In this document: positions 59,974 through 64,000 of the stretch, piece by piece
Numbering within the stretch: the stretch's first letter is position 1
Layout of the letters: the number at the start of each line of letters is the position of its first letter
Assembly: GCA_023460035.1 (NCBI GenBank)
Contig: JAEWRN010000040.1
Span: forward strand, 1-64,000
From: Bacillota bacterium
Lineage (GTDB): Bacteria; Bacillota; Clostridia; Oscillospirales; Ruminococcaceae
DNA: 64,000 bases
Direction of reading: 5' to 3'
Program-made: the position numbers and the translations under genes
The notes under the pieces: model-generated
What the model saw: only the letters and a program-made list of their open reading frames with translations
What the model was told of the DNA's origin: nothing
Databases searched by the model: none

Positions 59974-60835
59974 CCCCAAAACGATGCATTTAGATGAAAT
60001 GGGCTCGATTGATATTTTAAAAGTGATGAACGAAGAGGATGCCTACGCCGTCACGGCGGTGCGCGGGCAGCTGGGGCAGATTGCCGAGGCGATTACCCAC
60101 ACGGCGGCAAGCCTGCGGCGCGGCGGGCGCATTGTGTATATTGGCGCCGGTACCAGCGGGCGGCTTGGCGTGCTGGATGCGGTGGAATGCCCGCCCACCT
60201 TTGGGGTGAACGACAATACCGTCGTGGGGCTGATTGCGGGTGGTGCCCCGGCTTTTGTAAAAGCGGTGGAGGGCGCCGAGGACAGCCTGACGCTGGGGCA
60301 GCAGGACCTTACCGCCATTCGGCTGACGAGCAATGACACCGTGATTGGCCTTGCCGCCAGCGGGCGCACCCCGTATGTCATTGGGGCGCTGCGGTACGCA
60401 AGAAGCATCGGCTGTGCGACGGTGGCAATCTCCTGCAACAAAAACGCCAAAATTTCAGCAGAGGCAGATGTGCCCATTGAGCTGCTGACCGGGCCGGAGG
60501 TTTTGACCGGCAGCACCCGGCTGAAAGCGGGCACTGCAGAAAAGATGGCGCTGAATATGATTTCGACCGTCAGTATGATTGAGACCGGCAAGGTGTACGA
60601 AAACCTGATGGTGGATTTGCGGCAGACCAATGAAAAGCTGGCCTGCCGGGCAGAAAACATTGTGATGCAGGCCACCGGCTGCGACCGCAGCCAGGCAAGC
60701 GAGGCCTTGCAGGAGGCAGAGGGCGAGGCAAAGCTCGCCATCACCCGCATTTTACTGGACACCGACCTTGAGACCGCAAAGCGCAAGTTGATGCAGGCGG
60801 GCGGCAAGGTGCGGGAAGCATTGAAAACGTGCTGA
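59930..60835 (+). CDS. murQ: N-acetylmuramic acid 6-phosphate etherase
   Basis: 301 residues. It splits the lactyl ether of MurNAc-6-phosphate, giving GlcNAc-6-phosphate and lactate. SIS domain with 'GGRIVYIGAGTSGRLGVLDAVECPPTFG' (about 63-90), catalytic Glu in 'DAVECPPTF', and 'IGLAASGRTPYVIGAL' (about 140-155), 'GSTRLKAGTAEKMALNMIST'. Full length. ATG 59930 lies inside murR. Product sugars would enter GlcNAc catabolism. A kinase making MurNAc-6-P (MurK) or PTS is not in view. Confidence 0.97.
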   Translation: MAKLNLNALTTETRNPKTMHLDEMGSIDILKVMNEEDAYAVTAVRGQLGQIAEAITHTAASLRRGGRIVYIGAGTSGRLGVLDAVECPPTFGVNDNTVVGLIAGGAPAFVKAVEGAEDSLTLGQQDLTAIRLTSNDTVIGLAASGRTPYVIGALRYARSIGCATVAISCNKNAKISAEADVPIELLTGPEVLTGSTRLKAGTAEKMALNMISTVSMIETGKVYENLMVDLRQTNEKLACRAENIVMQATGCDRSQASEALQEAEGEAKLAITRILLDTDLETAKRKLMQAGGKVREALKTC

Positions 60836-60958
60836 GACACCGGGTAGGGGGTATTGCAAAACGCGGCAAAGCGCAACCGCCGCAAGTCTTGCAGTAGGTC
60901 GCAATACCGGGTGCAACAGCTCTGTTAATAAAAAGGCCTGAAAAGGGAGGAAAAAAGA

Positions 60959-62245
60959 ATGAAAAAAAAGATCGCGTTGTTTTTGTCGGCACTGATGATG
61001 TTTTCTCTTCTGGCTGCCTGTGGTAGCACGGGGGCATCTTCTTCTGCGGCTGCCAGTGGGGCAGACACATCGGCTTCCTCTGCGGATGCCACCGTGCTGA
61101 AGGTGTGGATACCCCCTTATGCCGGCGGCGATGCCGAGTATACGGACATGGATTTCTGGACCGAGCAGTTCAAGGATTTTGAGCAGGAGAACAACTGCAA
61201 GGTAGAGGTTTCGATTTTCCCGTGGACCGGTTACATGCAGAAAATCACCACCGGCATGAACTCGGGCGAAGGCCCGGATGTCGTGTACATTGACACCCTG
61301 TATGACCTTGCGGCAGCCGGCGCGTTAGAGCCGCTGGACTCGTACTTCACACAGGAAGAAAAAGACAACTACTATTACTACGACATGGGCAATGTCGCAG
61401 GCGACCAGTATGTGCTGCCCATGATGGTGGGCGACGCGAGCGTGCTGTTCTGCAATATGGACATTTTGAAGGAAGCCGGCTTTGACGCCCCCCCGACCAC
61501 TTGGGAAGAGCTGATTGCCTACAGCAAAAAGATCAAAGAAGTGCGCCCCGACATCTACTCGTTCATCCAGCCTTGGGGCAACGCCAGCAGCAAAAGCGCC
61601 ATGATGACCTCGTTCCTGCCGTACTTCTGGCAGGCGGGCGGCGATTTCCTGGATGCCGACGGCAAGCCCAACCTCAACAGCGAAGCGGGCAAAACCACCC
61701 TTGACTTCTTGAAGAGCCTGCAGGACGAAGGCATTTTTGACGACACCGTTGTTTCGGTTGGCGACGCGCCGGACCTGTTCCGCAATGGCGAAGCCGCGAT
61801 GGTGATGATGGGCACCGGCATGGCGGCCTCGGTTGACAAGGCCGGCATCAACTGGGATTTCAGCACCCTGAAAGGCCCGAATGGCCAGGAGGGCTTCTGG
61901 ATTTCGGGTGACTCGCTTGCCGTGGCTGCCAACAGCACCCACAAAGAGCTTGCGGTTAAAGCACTGAAATACATGACCAGCGCCAAGGTGATGGACGCGT
62001 TCCACGAAAAGCTGTACGCCATGACCCCGCTGACCAAGGACGGCGCTTTCACCGAGGACGAGCGCTTCCAGAAGATCTACGAGAGCGAAGCCGAAATTGC
62101 AAATTTCCATATCTGGCCCGGTTTTGAGAATGCGGATTCGTTCTACGACATCCTGTTCAAAAACATCCAGTCGATGTACATGGGCGACTTGACCACACAG
62201 CAGGTCATCGACAACACGATGGAAGAATACAACGCGGCGCTGTAA
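60959..62245 (+). CDS. Extracellular solute-binding lipoprotein of a CUT1 sugar ABC transporter
   Basis: 428 residues. Lipobox LLAACGS (Cys about 21) after a short signal peptide, a Ser/Ala linker, then SBP_bac_1 domain ('VEVSIFPWTGYMQKITTGMNSGEGPDVVYID', 'GEAAMVMMGTGMAASV', 'WPGFENADSFYDILF'). GGGAGGAAA ribosome site. It lies right after murQ and before two permease genes, so MurNAc, a muropeptide sugar or a related amino sugar is the likely ligand; this is inference from context. Confidence 0.93.
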   Translation: MKKKIALFLSALMMFSLLAACGSTGASSSAAASGADTSASSADATVLKVWIPPYAGGDAEYTDMDFWTEQFKDFEQENNCKVEVSIFPWTGYMQKITTGMNSGEGPDVVYIDTLYDLAAAGALEPLDSYFTQEEKDNYYYYDMGNVAGDQYVLPMMVGDASVLFCNMDILKEAGFDAPPTTWEELIAYSKKIKEVRPDIYSFIQPWGNASSKSAMMTSFLPYFWQAGGDFLDADGKPNLNSEAGKTTLDFLKSLQDEGIFDDTVVSVGDAPDLFRNGEAAMVMMGTGMAASVDKAGINWDFSTLKGPNGQEGFWISGDSLAVAANSTHKELAVKALKYMTSAKVMDAFHEKLYAMTPLTKDGAFTEDERFQKIYESEAEIANFHIWPGFENADSFYDILFKNIQSMYMGDLTTQQVIDNTMEEYNAAL

Positions 62246-62284
62246 CTAACGCAGGCACCTTTTACCCGTAAAAGGGCCGCGTGC

Positions 62285-62326
62285 AAGGGAGCCACATGTG
62301 CCACCCAGTGGCCATATGGCTCCTTT
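62285..62326 (+). promoter_or_regulatory. Intercistronic stem-loop after the binding-protein gene
   Basis: GGAGCCA...GTGCCAC region pairs with GTGGC...TGGCTCC, flanked by AAGG/CCTT, with no long T run. It is in the same position relative to its binding-protein gene as the hairpin at 11238-11284. Confidence 0.6.
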
Positions 62327-62361
62327 GCCATACTCAGAGGAAAGGGCGTGGGGACGCGTTC

Positions 62362-63246
62362 ATGAAAAAAAGAGGGTTGACCGGGCGCAGGCAGCAGGCG
62401 TTTTATGGTATACTTTATATCCTGCCAAGCTTTGTGATCATTTTACTGTTTTCAATTGTACCCATCATTCTTGCGGTCTATTTCAGCTTTACGAAGTACG
62501 ACATGTACAGCCCGGCTGAATTTATTGGGTTGCAGAATTATGCCGGGGTATTCAAAAGCGCCACCTTTTACAGCGCGCTTTGGAACACGCTGAAATATGT
62601 GATCGTCACCGTGCCGATACAAACCCTGCTGGCACTGCTGATTGCGGTGTTTATCGCCGACAAAATGCGGGGGCTGTACGGGGCGCTGCTCAAAAGCACC
62701 ATCTTTATCCCGGTTATTGTTTCCAACATCGCGGCGGCTGCCGTGTGGAAAGTGATGCTGAAAACCAAGGGCGGTATCATCAACAACTTTTTGGGGCTGT
62801 TCGGCATCAGCGAAGTCAACTGGCTGGGTGCCAAGGCACTGGCGTTTTTGTGCATCTGCCTTGTGACCATCTGGAAAAACGTCGGCTATTACATGGTCAT
62901 TTACTATGCCGGCGTGATGGGCATCCCCAAAGAGCAGCAGGAGGCCGCGCTGATGGACGGCGCCAGCCCCGCCCAGCGCTTTTGGCATGTCACGGTGCCC
63001 AACCTGCGCCCAATTACCTATATGATTGTCACGCTGGGCATCATTTCGTCGTTCCAGATTTTTGACATCGTGTTCCAGCTTACCGGCGGCGGGCCGGGCA
63101 CCTCCACCATTACGCTGGCGTATATGGTGTACACCTACGCGTTCTCAAACCAGAAGCTGGGGTACGCAAGCGCGATTGCGGTGATTTTGCTGCTGTTTGT
63201 GCTTGCCATTCACTGGCTGCAAGACAAAGTATTTAAAGAAAGGTAG
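62362..63246 (+). CDS. CUT1-type sugar ABC transporter permease 1
   Basis: 294 residues, six membrane segments. MalF-type family with the EAA loop in 'YYAGVMGIPKEQQEAALMDGASPAQRFWHVTVPNL' (about 189-223). Start ATG 62362 behind GTGGGGA; the frame open further upstream crosses the stem-loop. It pairs with the next permease and with an ATPase encoded elsewhere, commonly a shared MsmX-type protein. Confidence 0.93.
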   Translation: MKKRGLTGRRQQAFYGILYILPSFVIILLFSIVPIILAVYFSFTKYDMYSPAEFIGLQNYAGVFKSATFYSALWNTLKYVIVTVPIQTLLALLIAVFIADKMRGLYGALLKSTIFIPVIVSNIAAAAVWKVMLKTKGGIINNFLGLFGISEVNWLGAKALAFLCICLVTIWKNVGYYMVIYYAGVMGIPKEQQEAALMDGASPAQRFWHVTVPNLRPITYMIVTLGIISSFQIFDIVFQLTGGGPGTSTITLAYMVYTYAFSNQKLGYASAIAVILLLFVLAIHWLQDKVFKER

Positions 63247-63255
63247 GGAAACGCG

Positions 63256-64000
63256 ATGGAAACCGCACGTAAAAAAATTTCGCCCATGGGCGTCATCGGC
63301 ACGGTGCTGGTGTCGCTGTTTGCGCTGATCTGCGTTGCCCCGCTGATCTATATGCTGTTGATGTCGTTTACCCAGCTGCGCTCGCTGTACATCCGGTGGG
63401 ACGAAGTGACTTTTAACCTGAAAAACTATTACACCATCATTTTTAAAAACGACTTTGGCCGCTCGCTGCTTAACAGCATCATCGTCACGGTGCTGGCCTG
63501 TGTTTGGACCGACCTTGTGTGCGCCATGGCGGCGTACGGGTTTGAAAAAAAGCCGGTGCCGGGCAAGGAAAAGCTGTTCAAAGTGTTTCTGGCCACGATG
63601 ATGGTGCCCTCGCAGGTCACACTGATCCCGTTGTTTTTGACCATGCGCAAAATTGGCTGGCTGAACACCTATGCCGCGCTGTTTGTGCCCATGGCCGGCG
63701 CGTTTGGCGTGTTTATGATCCGCCAGTTTATGAAAGGCGTCGACGACGTTTATATTGAAGCGGCGCAGATCGACGGCTGCCCGGAGTACAAAATTTTCTT
63801 CAACATCATTCTGCCGCTTATTCAGCCCGCGCTGGTGTCGTTGACCATCTTCACCTTTGTCGCCTGCTGGAACAGCTTTTTATGGCCGCTGGTCGCCAAC
63901 ACCGAAAACAGCATGTACACCTTTACGGTGGCGCTTTCGCTGCTCAATTCGCAGCACGACACCAACTACGGCCTCAGTATGGCAGCGGCCACCGTTTCGT
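63256..64000 (+). CDS. CUT1-type sugar ABC transporter permease 2, cut by the window end
   Basis: 248 residues are visible and the gene runs off the right edge without a stop. It begins M-E-T-A-R-K-K-I-S-P, has membrane segments from about 13 on, and the MalG-type EAA loop 'GVDDVYIEAAQIDGCPEYKIFFNIILPLIQPAL' (about 161-193). It starts ten bases after permease 1 and completes the channel. About 30 residues should be missing, judging from the usual 275-280. Confidence 0.93.
   Translation, partial: METARKKISPMGVIGTVLVSLFALICVAPLIYMLLMSFTQLRSLYIRWDEVTFNLKNYYTIIFKNDFGRSLLNSIIVTVLACVWTDLVCAMAAYGFEKKPVPGKEKLFKVFLATMMVPSQVTLIPLFLTMRKIGWLNTYAALFVPMAGAFGVFMIRQFMKGVDDVYIEAAQIDGCPEYKIFFNIILPLIQPALVSLTIFTFVACWNSFLWPLVANTENSMYTFTVALSLLNSQHDTNYGLSMAAATVS

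Noticed and set aside
1..64000. CRISPR array, prophage or conjugative element
   Set aside because: No regularly spaced repeats, cas, integrase, phage structural or mobilisation genes seen.

Overview
The window looks like chromosome from a fairly GC-rich, gut-type clostridium. The nearest fit is Oscillospirales/Ruminococcaceae (Faecalibacterium, Subdoligranulum or Gemmiger-like). This is inferred from the Firmicutes order rimP-nusA-ylxR-ylxQ-infB-rbfA, the one-chain glycyl-tRNA synthetase, a GntR/LacI-type AraR, an AraC/YesM two-component pair, strong AGGAGG ribosome sites, frequent TTG/GTG starts and TTGACA/TATAAT promoters. No plasmid origin, prophage, rRNA or CRISPR array is visible.

Layout. 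1-5.6 kb is an AT-richer accessory block, mostly on the minus strand: a P-loop kinase, a small unknown, a deformylase-like protein with a repeat-containing partner, a DUF4145 protein, a soluble PocR-MCP receptor and a SWIM protein. It abuts the 3' end of tRNA-Pro(UGG). 5.8-7.4 kb: glyS. 7.4-15.6 kb: a minus-strand operon for a two-component system and a YtfQ/YtfR/YtfT/YjfF-type sugar ABC transporter. 15.7-21 kb: araBAD and araR. The last two form an L-arabinose (probably arabinofuranose) uptake and breakdown region, with two AraR boxes in front of araB. 21.3-23.8 kb: a CidA/CidB pair and an M29 aminopeptidase. 23.9-31.9 kb: the transcription/translation operon rimP-nusA-rnpM-ylxQ-infB-rbfA-nrnA-truB-ribF. 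An AT-rich GT61 glycosyltransferase gene separates it from rpsO-pnp (33.2-36 kb).

36-39.6 kb holds desulfoferrodoxin and proBA plus a membrane-anchored unknown. 39.7-41.7 kb holds an orphan promoter region and the birA-bioY biotin operon with a perfect BirA-type palindrome. 41.7-46.7 kb (minus) holds tatD, an EamA exporter, metG and a FemAB-type transferase. 46.8-50.5 kb: alpha-galactosidase and corA, the latter behind an unusual long leader. 50.5-55 kb: a flavin-fold protein and two HD-GYP signalling proteins, one broken by an in-frame UGA. 55-57 kb: a MarR regulator and MATE pump with a clear double operator. 57-64 kb: an Ala-Glu-type dipeptide epimerase, a GNAT, then MurR-MurQ and a CUT1-type ABC transporter that runs off the right edge, together suggesting scavenging of peptidoglycan (MurNAc) fragments.

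Most of the window is ordinary housekeeping or sugar metabolism. The points most worth a second look are the corA leader, the birA operator that also looks like the tatD terminator, the non-canonical deformylase with its duplicated small partner, the orphan promoter at 39.7 kb, and the UGA-interrupted HD-GYP gene.
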